DNA of 12,917 nucleotides, taken from an uncultured Eubacteriales bacterium (GTDB lineage: Bacteria > Bacillota > Clostridia > Christensenellales > Borkfalkiaceae). Positions 6,160 to 12,917 of this stretch are shown here, one piece after another. The translations under genes and the position numbers were made by a program. The stretch lies in contig USOJ01000008.1 of assembly GCA_900556195.1 (NCBI GenBank), positions 1-12,917 of the forward strand, read 5' to 3'. How positions within the stretch are numbered: position 1 is the first letter of the stretch; every line of letters begins with the position of its first letter. The notes beneath the pieces were generated by a model that was not told the DNA's origin, made no database searches, and saw only the letters and a list, made by a program, of their open reading frames with translations.

Positions 6160-6218
6160 AGATTAAGTTTGTTCAATCGTAAGATCGACGCCATAAATAA
6201 AACGAAAAGGAAAAACTT

Positions 6219-7676
6219 ATGAAAAAACAATGCGGAATTTTAATGCCCGTTTTCGCTCTTCCGGGCGATTACGGAACGGGTACTTTCGGCAAAGAAAGTT
6301 ACGACTTTATCGACTTTCTGGTAAAAAGCAAGCACTATATATGGCAGGTTCTGCCGCTCGGTCAGACTTCGTTCGGCGACAGCCCTTATCAGACGGTTTC
6401 GGACAAGTCGTTAAACCCCTATTTCTGCAATTTGGAAGATTTATTCAAGCAGAATTTAATCACCGAAAAGGAACTCGAAAGCGAAAAAAGAAAGGTTACG
6501 AAAGTAGATTACGCCGCGTTATATAATCGCCGGTACGCCCTTCTTAAAAAGGCGTATTCGAGGTTTACCCCTACCGACGAATTTTTATCTTTCGTAAACG
6601 AAAAAGAGTTTTACGACTACGCCGTTTTCATGACGTTAAAATCCGTTTACGGCAGCAGAGAAAATTTCCCCGAGAAACTTAAATTCCGCAAAAAATCGGC
6701 TGTCGACGAATTCGTCGCCGAACGTTACGACGAAGTTTTATTCTACGAATTTATTCAGTTCATACTCAAAAAGCAATACGAAAAACTCCGCGCCTACGCG
6801 AAAGAAAAGGGCGTAAAAATCTTGGGCGATCTGCCGCTTTACGTCGCGGGCGACGGCGAAGAGGTATGGCGCGACCCGTCCGTATTTTTGCTGGACGAAA
6901 ACCTTAACCCCGAAAAAGTAGCGGGCGTTCCGCCCGATTATTTTTCCGCCGACGGGCAACTCTGGGGCAACCCCGTTTATAATTACGCGGCGATGAAACG
7001 TAACGGCTACCGCTGGTGGAAAAGCCGTCTGCGTTTCGCTTTAAGCCGCTACGATTATCTTCGCATCGACCATTTCAGGGGACTCGATCGTTACTGGGCT
7101 ATCCCGAACGGCGAAAAGGCGGTAAACGGGAAATGGGAAAAAGCCGACGGATTCGAAATCTTATGCAAATTCCCGAAAAACCGTCTTATAGCCGAAGATT
7201 TGGGAGTTATAGACGACGGCGTGATAAACCTTATGAAACGCCTGGATTTACGCGGAATGAAGGTTTTGCTGTTCGCTTTCAACGGCGATAAAAACAACCC
7301 CTATCTGCCCGAAAACGTAGACGAAAAAAGCGTGTCGTATATAGGCACGCACGACAACGACACCGCCGTCGGATATATAAATAAACTCGGCAAAGACGAA
7401 AAAAAGCGGTTTATAAAAGCCGTGGCGGGCTACGCGGGGGTAAAACCGTCGTCGCTCGATTCGGCTAAAAAAATCGCGGACGCGCTTTTGAAAATTCTCT
7501 ACTCGTTGAAGTCCGAAATCGTCATTTCGTCTTTTGCCGACGTAAACTCGCTCGGCAATAAGTACCGCATAAACGAGCCGTCTACCATGGGCAACTGGAC
7601 GGTAAGATTCCCGAAAAAATATTTCACCGACGAAACCGCCGCGAAACTCGCCTTACTTGCGGATAGCCGCAAATAA
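6219..7676 (+). CDS. malQ: 4-alpha-glucanotransferase (amylomaltase, GH77)
   Basis: A 485-residue GH77 enzyme. It cuts alpha-1,4-glucan and transfers the piece to the 4-OH of another glucan or glucose, working in maltodextrin and glycogen turnover in the cytoplasm. The catalytic residues are visible: Asp284 (nucleophile) in LRIDHFRG, Glu326 (acid/base) in IAEDLGV, and Asp379 in GTHDND. Other family marks are QVLPLGQTSFGDSPYQ (43-58), GDLPLYVAGDGEEVW (203-217) and GQLWGNPVY (246-254). The C-terminal block reads ADVNSLGNKYRINEPST (440-456), where the family usually has a Gln before the first Asp and PGT rather than PST. AAAAGGA (6205-6211) supports the start. Any promoter is weak (TTGTTC 6169-6174, TAAATA 6194-6199, 19-base gap). 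The gene stands alone, without phosphorylase or transporter, and ends at a bidirectional terminator. Confidence 0.93.
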   Translation: MKKQCGILMPVFALPGDYGTGTFGKESYDFIDFLVKSKHYIWQVLPLGQTSFGDSPYQTVSDKSLNPYFCNLEDLFKQNLITEKELESEKRKVTKVDYAALYNRRYALLKKAYSRFTPTDEFLSFVNEKEFYDYAVFMTLKSVYGSRENFPEKLKFRKKSAVDEFVAERYDEVLFYEFIQFILKKQYEKLRAYAKEKGVKILGDLPLYVAGDGEEVWRDPSVFLLDENLNPEKVAGVPPDYFSADGQLWGNPVYNYAAMKRNGYRWWKSRLRFALSRYDYLRIDHFRGLDRYWAIPNGEKAVNGKWEKADGFEILCKFPKNRLIAEDLGVIDDGVINLMKRLDLRGMKVLLFAFNGDKNNPYLPENVDEKSVSYIGTHDNDTAVGYINKLGKDEKKRFIKAVAGYAGVKPSSLDSAKKIADALLKILYSLKSEIVISSFADVNSLGNKYRINEPSTMGNWTVRFPKKYFTDETAAKLALLADSRK

Positions 7677-7717
7677 TTTTAACTAACGATTAAAAAACAA
7701 TCTGTAATTCAACGCGA

Positions 7718-7752
7718 AAAGCGGCGACGGAATTTTTTCCCGTCGCCGCTTT
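7718..7752. terminator. Bidirectional terminator between malQ and the glucuronidase operon
   Basis: AAAGCGGCGACGG (7718-7730) pairs perfectly over 13 bases with CCGTCGCCGCTTT (7740-7752), around a T-rich nine-base loop. On the plus strand the stem leads into TTTCTTAT; on the minus strand it ends in a T-run because 7717-7720 are A. It lies 41 bases after the malQ stop and 20 bases beyond the glucuronidase stop, serving both converging units. Confidence 0.88.
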
Positions 7753-7771
7753 CTTATACGCTGAAAATTCG

Positions 7772-9526
7772 TTATTTTTCGTTTTTATTCGCCCAGCGGT
7801 CTTTCAGGAAAAACGCCGCGGTTTTAGGTTGGCGTTCTCTCGTGAACACGCCCTTGCGGTTGCCCCTTGCGCGCATTACGCCGTCGCGGGTCTTAAAGTC
7901 CGCAAAGTTCCACACTTGTTCGCCTATCATATACGGAAGAGTATCTAAAACTCTGCAACTTTCCTTTAACACGTCGCGTTGAAATTCTTCCGAGAACATT
8001 TCGCTCTGAATAGAGTGGAAGCCTTCTATCGTGTCCGCGCCGAATTCCGTAAGAATCATCGGTTTACCGAACTTTTCGTAATACGCGCCGAAATCGGCAA
8101 GCATAAGCGGTTCTATAGCGCGGATATTAGACGGCTCGTCGTACCAGCCGTAATAGCGGTTGACGCAGATTATATCCGACATATCCGACACGTGGCTTAC
8201 TTCGAACGACTTCGTGGACTCGACCAGCGTTACGGGCAAATCGGACAGGCTATGCGCCAGATCGTAGAGTTCTTTATAGTAAGGGCGCGACGCTTCTTCG
8301 TAAGTAGCGGTTTCGTTCGCAAGCGAAATCATAACCACGCACGGGTGGTTTTTATCCCTATCGATCATGGTCGACAGCGCGGCTTTATGTATTTTGAGAA
8401 GTTCTTCGTCGGCTCTGCCTTTACCGAAAGTATAACCGCCCCAGAATCCCACGCCCACGGCGGGACATTCGTCGATTACCATAATTCCGTAACGGTCGGC
8501 AAGGTCTAAAATCTCTTCGGCGTAAGGGTAGTGGCTCGTGCGGAAAGAGTTGGCGTTTATCCATTTCAAGAGTTCGAAATCCCTTACGTTCACGGCGGTG
8601 TTGTTTCCCTTGCCCGAAATAAAGAAATCTTCATGCTTACCGAAGCCCTTGAAATAAACGTATTTATCGTTGAGCATCACTCCCTTTTCGTCAAAAGATA
8701 CCTTGCGAACGCCGAAAGTCTGCTCGTAGCAATCGTTTTCGGTTTCAACTTTCAAGGTATACAGATGCGGGTCTTCGCACGACCAAAGTTTCGGGTTTTT
8801 AAGTGTGATATCTCCCGTTTTCGCGGTAAGAATTTCTTTATCGCCGTCGAAAATCGTATATTTTACGACTTTGCCGGAAGTCTTTACGTCGACTTTGATT
8901 TTTTCGTAATCGCCGCCGACCACGGTTTTTATAACGACGTCTTCTATTCCGTCTTTCGGAAGAGAATAGACGAGTACGTCGCGATGAATACCGGTAAAAT
9001 TATAGAAGTCGAATTTTATAACCTGTTTCTGCCCCGAAAAATATTTCGAAGCGTCTATAACCGCTTCTCCGCCCGTAGTTTTCCAGAGTCTGATTTCGTC
9101 GGCGGGAACGAGTTCGCCCATCGGCAGAGTATGATTGGTCAGGCGGTTATCAATAACCACGGACAGACGGTTTTTACCTTTGAGATTTTCAAGCGGCAGG
9201 TCTACGGGAAGATACCCGTTTATGCCGTTGCCGATTTTAACGCCGTTTAAGTAAATTTCGCTCTTATGGCTGACCGAGCCTATCCGAAGTCTGTACGAAA
9301 CTTTTTCGTCGATCGGCAGCGAAAATTCTCTTTCGTAAAGAACTTTACCTATATAGTTCGCCTTATCGCGGTCGGTCAAAATGTCGTTCATACTCGCGGG
9401 TACAGCCATAGGCGATACGTCGATCGATTTTTCGCTCGGAACGAAGTCGTCCGAAACGAATTTATAGTTCCATACGCCGTTTAAGTTGAGTACGCTTCTT
9501 TTTTCGTTTGATTGCGGGTATAACAT
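7772..9526 (-). CDS. uidA: Beta-glucuronidase (GH2)
   Basis: A 584-residue GH2 enzyme that hydrolyses terminal beta-D-glucuronides to free glucuronic acid. An N-terminal sugar-binding jelly roll (about 1-185) and an immunoglobulin-like domain (about 190-275) precede the TIM barrel (about 280-580). The acid/base is Glu405 (SLANE, 401-405) and the nucleophile Glu494 (LTEFGADT, 492-499), matching Glu413 and Glu504 of E. coli UidA. The Asn-x-Lys motif that binds the uronate carboxylate is present as Asn556-Arg557-Lys558, within GNRKGVFTRERQPKTAAF (555-572), so a true glucuronidase is far likelier than a galactosidase. The loop between VGVGF (357-361) and the helix near 375 is about 12 residues shorter than in E. 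coli, like the short-loop gut enzymes. No signal peptide is seen. It is the last gene of the operon, 36 bases after the esterase, with a weak AGGA site at 9537-9540. Confidence 0.92.
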   Translation of the reverse strand: MLYPQSNEKRSVLNLNGVWNYKFVSDDFVPSEKSIDVSPMAVPASMNDILTDRDKANYIGKVLYEREFSLPIDEKVSYRLRIGSVSHKSEIYLNGVKIGNGINGYLPVDLPLENLKGKNRLSVVIDNRLTNHTLPMGELVPADEIRLWKTTGGEAVIDASKYFSGQKQVIKFDFYNFTGIHRDVLVYSLPKDGIEDVVIKTVVGGDYEKIKVDVKTSGKVVKYTIFDGDKEILTAKTGDITLKNPKLWSCEDPHLYTLKVETENDCYEQTFGVRKVSFDEKGVMLNDKYVYFKGFGKHEDFFISGKGNNTAVNVRDFELLKWINANSFRTSHYPYAEEILDLADRYGIMVIDECPAVGVGFWGGYTFGKGRADEELLKIHKAALSTMIDRDKNHPCVVMISLANETATYEEASRPYYKELYDLAHSLSDLPVTLVESTKSFEVSHVSDMSDIICVNRYYGWYDEPSNIRAIEPLMLADFGAYYEKFGKPMILTEFGADTIEGFHSIQSEMFSEEFQRDVLKESCRVLDTLPYMIGEQVWNFADFKTRDGVMRARGNRKGVFTRERQPKTAAFFLKDRWANKNEK

Positions 9527-9562
9527 AGTTTATCCGTCCTATCGCCTTATTTTTATATATTT

Positions 9563-10663
9563 TTACTCGTTGCCGTGAAGGCAATCGATATAGAATTTCC
9601 AGTCTTCGCGGCTGAAAAAGTGTATGCCGTCGCGGTGGAAAAATTTAATATCGCCTTTATCGTTTTTTTCGCCGATATCGGGGCGTTTTTCCTGTGTGTA
9701 AAGTCCGACCAATCCGAGTTCTTTATAAGCCTCGGTCGCCGCTTCGGAGCAAAGGTATTGCGCGTCGGTATCAGCCCAGTCGTCCTCGCTCGCCGCCACG
9801 ACGAAAATCTTTCTCGGCGCGACCGCCGCTTCGAGAAAATGCTGATCGAAAGGCATCGCGTTTTCGTTTTTATTATACGCGGCGTTGAAGTGCGGAGTAA
9901 ACCAATAGGGAAACACGTTCGTTATTTTTTCTATCGTTTCGCCGCGTTTATCGCGTGAAATCGCCGCCCCGCAGCATCCCGAACAGTTGACCATGCACCC
10001 CGCGAAATTTTCGTCTCTCGCGGCGGTTAAAAGCGCCGTTTTACCGAGCCGCGAATGACCCGCCACGTAGAGTTTATCTTTCGTCGTACAGCCGTTTTCG
10101 AGCAGGTATCTGCCAACCAAACTCGTCGCGAAAGACCACAGCGTGAGTTTACCCGCCGAGTAAGGGTCGTTTCTGTCCGAAAACAGCGGCGCGATGCCGA
10201 CGTTGAAGTCGTTATTATCCGTCGCGATATCTTCGTAAGACAGATGCGCCACCGAAATTCCGCCGTCCATAAGTTCTTCGACGGGGCAGTATTTGGTCGG
10301 CAAAAACGGTTTGCCGAAATCGAGCATAACGACCGTTTCGTAGTCTTTTATTTTTATCGGAACGAATAAATCGCAGGTAAACGAAGCCTCCATGCCGTTC
10401 TTTTCAAGTTCGAATTTAAGGGCGGTATGTTTCGTTTTTCCGCAGAAAAGATAGTATTTATTATCGAAATCGGGGTCGGTTACGTCCGAAACTTTAACGG
10501 TAAGCCCCGTTTCGTCCGCGTAGCCGTACTCTTCTTTCAATATGAGCGCAAGCGTTTTTTCGCGGTCGATTTTTCCGTTTTCGTCGCGGATAAAATCGGG
10601 CAGCGCGAGGTTTTTATCGTATCTCGTTCCGAAAAGTACGGAATCGAATTTCAAAGTTTTCAT
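9563..10663 (-). CDS. CE15-like glucuronoyl esterase (alpha/beta hydrolase)
   Basis: A 366-residue alpha/beta hydrolase resembling carbohydrate esterase family 15, which cleaves esters on the C6 carboxylate of (4-O-methyl-)glucuronic acid, as in lignin-glucuronoxylan links. The nucleophile elbow GHSRLGK (202-208) contains Ser204 and the expected Arg and Lys. CSGCCGAAISR (227-237), MPFDQHFLEAAVAPR (270-284) and RDGIHFFSREDW (344-355) with His348 follow in family order. The position of the fungal catalytic Glu is Cys227, so the acid is probably Asp294 or Asp295 in ASEDDWAD (291-298), an arrangement I recall for some bacterial members. Unlike most characterised CE15 enzymes it lacks a signal peptide. 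It begins two bases after the GH20 stop; its GGGGG site (10676-10680) lies inside that gene, suggesting coupled translation. Another esterase activity is possible. Confidence 0.75.
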   Translation of the reverse strand: MKTLKFDSVLFGTRYDKNLALPDFIRDENGKIDREKTLALILKEEYGYADETGLTVKVSDVTDPDFDNKYYLFCGKTKHTALKFELEKNGMEASFTCDLFVPIKIKDYETVVMLDFGKPFLPTKYCPVEELMDGGISVAHLSYEDIATDNNDFNVGIAPLFSDRNDPYSAGKLTLWSFATSLVGRYLLENGCTTKDKLYVAGHSRLGKTALLTAARDENFAGCMVNCSGCCGAAISRDKRGETIEKITNVFPYWFTPHFNAAYNKNENAMPFDQHFLEAAVAPRKIFVVAASEDDWADTDAQYLCSEAATEAYKELGLVGLYTQEKRPDIGEKNDKGDIKFFHRDGIHFFSREDWKFYIDCLHGNE

Positions 10664-10665
10664 AA

Positions 10666-12573
10666 TTATAATCTACCCCCGAAAAATACTTTCACGCCGC
10701 TCTCTTTTCTCGCGAGCGTTACGTCGTTTAAGTGTTCTGCGCCGTCGTCGTAGCCGTATTCGCAGAACGTTACGTCGGAAGTCAAAAGCGCGTTTTCGTT
10801 TATAACCCTGCCGCCGAGTTTTTCTACCGCGGTAACTTCGAGTTTTTTGCCGTTCGTCAAAAGTCGGAGCGACGAAGTAAACAGCGAGCCTTCGCCGACG
10901 CACGACAAAGTAACGTATTCTACGGGTTTATTTTTTATCGCGATACGGAAAGTATGCGTTCCGCCTACGTCGAAAGTTACGAGCCCCGGCTTAATCGCCC
11001 CTTCGTATTCGGGCGTTTCTTCCTTTTCGCCCGCGTACTTTACCCTTACGCGGATCTTCGGCGAAGAAAACGCGTCGGGCGTAACCATATCGAGATACAA
11101 CACGCCGCAACCGATGTTTTCTTTTATCTGCTCTTTAACCGATTTGCAAAGGCTCATACGATAATTTTTCGTATTTTCGAACTGCCCCTTCGCGCTCTTT
11201 ATTCCGTCGCGGTATTTTTTCCACAATTTATCGGCGTTTTCGTTGATTTTCAAAAAGCCTTTTTCTATTTCGTCGAGTTTTTTACAGACGGAAGAAAAGT
11301 CCTTTCTGCCCGTTTCGTAACCGTCGAAAATCTCTTTGCCGAGATAGTGAAGCCGCATTTTAAGAAGTCTTTCGTAATCCGAATCGAAGATATCGGTCAG
11401 GACGTCCGCCGCTTCGCCCTTCGCGTTTTTCAGCGAGCCTTTAAGCCCGTCGACGAGTTTTTCGGCGAATCTTCTTTCGGTGAGTTTTACGAGATTATCG
11501 TCTTCGGCGATTTTGCCGACCGACAGGTTATACAAAACGTCGTTTACGATCGGATCGCGATAAATTTCTCTCGCGGCAAGGTCGTCGCTTAGTATTCCGG
11601 CGTAAACGTTTATCGCGTCGTCTTCCGATTTGATTTCGCCGTTCCATAATTTTGCGGCGTAGGCGATAACGGGGTAAGAGCCGAGATAGAAACTGTCCGA
11701 ACACTCCCACTCGGTCATAAGCATACCCATAGGCGAGTGTTTAAGCGCGTAATCGGTAAGCGTTTCGAGATTATACGCCGCGGAAGTCTGACGACCCCAT
11801 ACGCAGCAGAAATATTCGAAACCGAGTTCGTCGTAAATCGAAAGCCAGTCTTTGCGGACTCTGCCCGTCCAGTGTCCTTTGGTTTCGCTGCCGATAAAGT
11901 TATAATTCCAGTGTCCGAGCAGGATATCTTTCGGCAAGTCGGGCAGAATATCGTAATATTCGAAAAAGTCGTCCCACATCATCATACGCTTGCCGAGTTT
12001 TTTGGCAAGTTCGTAGTCGTGAAGGACTTGTTTCAAGAAAATATCCTTTTTCGTTTCCCCGTTTTTGATTCTCTCTTTGCACGCGGGACATTCGCCGAAT
12101 TCGAAAATTTCGTCGAGCCCCATATGTATATAATCGCTGTGGAAAAGCGAAGTAACGTCGGATATGTATTTATCGAAAAATTCGTTGAGCCCGGGGTTGG
12201 AAGTACAACCGACCGCTCCGCGCGGATATATCGCGGGCGCCCAGCCTCTGCCCTGCGTTCTCTCGTCGGAAAATTCCGCAAGGTGAGCGAACTCTTTGTA
12301 AAAGAGCAACTTTTCGACGTGATAAAAGTTTTCGAACGCGGGTATAGCCGTAAGCCCGGAAGTTTCGATATAATCGACGATCTCTTTCATTTCGGCAAGA
12401 GAATAGGTTTCGGTTTCGTCGAAATGCGGAGTGTCTTCCGTTCTTACGCAGGTTTCGAGATATAAAAATACGGTGTTATAGCCGTATTTTTTTGCCATAT
12501 CGACGTACGATTTTACGTAGTCGATTTTTTCTTTCTGTCTTGCGAGGTCTATCTGCAACGCAATCATTTTCAT
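10666..12573 (-). CDS. GH20-type beta-N-acetylhexosaminidase
   Basis: A 635-residue protein whose N-terminal TIM barrel (about 1-335) resembles GH20, in which an Asp-Glu pair removes terminal beta-GlcNAc or GalNAc by substrate-assisted catalysis. Supporting segments are YNTVFLYLE (32-40), IPAFENFYHVEKLL (77-90), the catalytic HMGLDE (150-155; Asp154, Glu155) and MMMWDDFFEY (197-206). The barrel starts at residue 1, without the usual N-terminal GH20b domain, as in hexosaminidase-D-like enzymes. A Cys-x-x-Cys (162-165) follows the catalytic pair. A helical stretch (about 340-485) and a beta-rich C-terminal domain (about 488-635) are not assigned. No signal peptide is visible. AAAGGA (12580-12585), six bases before ATG, supports the start. 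It is the first gene of the three-gene operon. A more distant specificity cannot be excluded. Confidence 0.75.
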   Translation of the reverse strand: MKMIALQIDLARQKEKIDYVKSYVDMAKKYGYNTVFLYLETCVRTEDTPHFDETETYSLAEMKEIVDYIETSGLTAIPAFENFYHVEKLLFYKEFAHLAEFSDERTQGRGWAPAIYPRGAVGCTSNPGLNEFFDKYISDVTSLFHSDYIHMGLDEIFEFGECPACKERIKNGETKKDIFLKQVLHDYELAKKLGKRMMMWDDFFEYYDILPDLPKDILLGHWNYNFIGSETKGHWTGRVRKDWLSIYDELGFEYFCCVWGRQTSAAYNLETLTDYALKHSPMGMLMTEWECSDSFYLGSYPVIAYAAKLWNGEIKSEDDAINVYAGILSDDLAAREIYRDPIVNDVLYNLSVGKIAEDDNLVKLTERRFAEKLVDGLKGSLKNAKGEAADVLTDIFDSDYERLLKMRLHYLGKEIFDGYETGRKDFSSVCKKLDEIEKGFLKINENADKLWKKYRDGIKSAKGQFENTKNYRMSLCKSVKEQIKENIGCGVLYLDMVTPDAFSSPKIRVRVKYAGEKEETPEYEGAIKPGLVTFDVGGTHTFRIAIKNKPVEYVTLSCVGEGSLFTSSLRLLTNGKKLEVTAVEKLGGRVINENALLTSDVTFCEYGYDDGAEHLNDVTLARKESGVKVFFGGRL

Positions 12574-12625
12574 AATTTTTCCTTTGCAAAACGCAGTCGT
12601 TTCGTCGACGGTTATTTGCTCGTTT

Positions 12626-12655
12626 ATTTTAACATATGCGGCTTTATCTCGTCAA
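12626..12655 (-). promoter_or_regulatory. Promoter of the GH20-CE15-GH2 operon
   Basis: On the minus strand TTGACG (12650-12655), an 18-base spacer and TAAAAT (12626-12631) form a sigma-A promoter, with TGT before the -10 making it extended. Transcription should start near 12619, giving a leader of about 46 bases. That leader contains the palindrome CGTCGACG and AAACG/CGTTT arms around a four-base centre, either of which could be an operator; this is not established. Confidence 0.7.
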
Positions 12656-12782
12656 GAGATATCGTAAAATTAAGAATAAATAAAGCGTTTTAATATAAAT
12701 TCTAACAAAAATAAGCAAAAATATGAATGCGACGCTGCGTTGCGTACGAATAACCGTTAAATATAATCCGCAAAAATCTACG

Positions 12783-12818
12783 CTTCCGAAAGATTCTTCG
12801 GCTTTGCCTCAGAATGAC
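12783..12818 (-). repeat. Dispersed intergenic repeat R6
   Basis: It ends with GCCTCAGAATGAC (12806-12818), identical to the end of R5 (6147-6159) and to the reverse complement of 1097-1109 in R2. The rest contains a CCGAA/TTCGG mini-hairpin. It appears to be a shorter or more diverged member of the family. Confidence 0.65.
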
Positions 12819-12879
12819 GGTAAATATGCTTTCCCTATCGGGGAAGGCAAGAAAAACACGTCATTGCGTCAATGCCGAA

Positions 12880-12909
12880 TTAAATAACTTGCTTTCAAGG
12901 GTTATTTAA
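12880..12909. repeat. Long palindrome at the right edge
   Basis: TTAAATAAC (12880-12888) pairs with GTTATTTAA (12901-12909), extended by TTG/CAA inside, with a GG bulge and a CTTT loop. That is 12 pairs in all. Neither strand shows a following T-run, so a terminator is unlikely. It may be an operator for a gene beyond the window or the end of an element. Confidence 0.55.
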
Positions 12910-12917
12910 CGAAGGTA

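Larger units (their letters stand above)
12586..12917. other. Gene-free region upstream of the glucuronide operon
   Basis: No gene is supported here. It holds the operon promoter (12626-12655), an AT-rich stretch (about 12660-12730), a dispersed repeat ending GCCTCAGAATGAC (12783-12818), a hairpin (GCTTTCCC 12828-12835 with GGGAAGGC 12841-12848), CATTG/CAATG arms at 12862-12874, and a long palindrome at the right edge (12880-12909). Confidence 0.6.

Noticed and set aside
6169..6199. Promoter for malQ (TTGTTC and TAAATA)
   Set aside because: The spacer of 19 bases and weak hexamers do not support a firm call, although some promoter must exist in this spacer.
8531..9250. Plus-strand open frame (239 codons) opposite the glucuronidase gene
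   Set aside because: Antisense shadow of the GH2 gene with no recognisable domain or ribosome binding site.
10732..11592. Long plus-strand open frame (286 codons) opposite the GH20 gene
   Set aside because: It is fully antisense to a well-supported gene, has no family resemblance, and is explained by the codon bias of the real frame, which removes stops from the other strand.
12828..12848. Hairpin GCTTTCCC/GGGAAGGC as a terminator
   Set aside because: It resembles the GH127 terminator core, but the plus strand continues with A-rich sequence and the minus strand has a mismatch and no T-run, so it is probably a relic or repeat piece.

Overview
The window looks like a chromosomal segment of an anaerobic, spore-forming Clostridia-type Firmicute, probably uncultivated and gut-associated. 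The evidence is a recognisable forespore sigma factor (sigG), AGGAGG-type ribosome binding sites, sigma-A promoters that often carry an extended -10, U-tailed terminators, and a set of intracellular carbohydrate enzymes. The species-level guess is inference; no rRNA or tRNA is present to anchor it.

Layout from left to right: (1) 1-320 is intergenic. It holds an outward minus-strand promoter, four TCTAC/GTAGA half-sites and the promoter of an SGNH/GDSL esterase (321-1013, +). (2) 1014-1254 carries dispersed repeats and the terminator of a minus-strand GH127 arabinofuranosidase (1255-3096). (3) 3097-3284 is a divergent promoter region between GH127 and a small Sel1-repeat protein (3285-3809, +), which converges on an ArsB/SLC13-type permease (3833-4930, -). 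(4) 4931-5164 holds the permease promoter and a 15-bp hairpin filling its leader, plus a repeat. (5) sigG (5165-5941, -) is divergent from malQ, a GH77 4-alpha-glucanotransferase (6219-7676, +), across a repeat-filled spacer. (6) A bidirectional terminator (7718-7752) separates malQ from a minus-strand operon transcribed right to left: GH20-type hexosaminidase (10666-12573), CE15 glucuronoyl-esterase-like hydrolase (9563-10663), GH2 beta-glucuronidase (7772-9526). The operon has one strong promoter at 12626-12655. (7) 12586-12917 is gene-free and holds that promoter, another repeat and a terminal palindrome.

The operon is the most interesting unit. All three enzymes lack visible signal peptides, so they should act in the cytoplasm on an imported, uronate-containing oligosaccharide or glycoside. 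The esterase could free a C6-esterified glucuronate, the GH2 enzyme could remove the terminal beta-glucuronic acid, and the GH20 enzyme could remove an adjacent beta-N-acetylhexosamine. No transporter, regulator or uronate catabolic gene lies in the window, so the substrate remains open. GH127 and the SGNH esterase fit a general theme of plant or host glycan use but are separate transcription units.

Intergenic DNA here carries a modular family of dispersed repeats sharing ends such as GTCATTCTGAGGC and CGCAATGAC, in both orientations, and not seen inside the genes.
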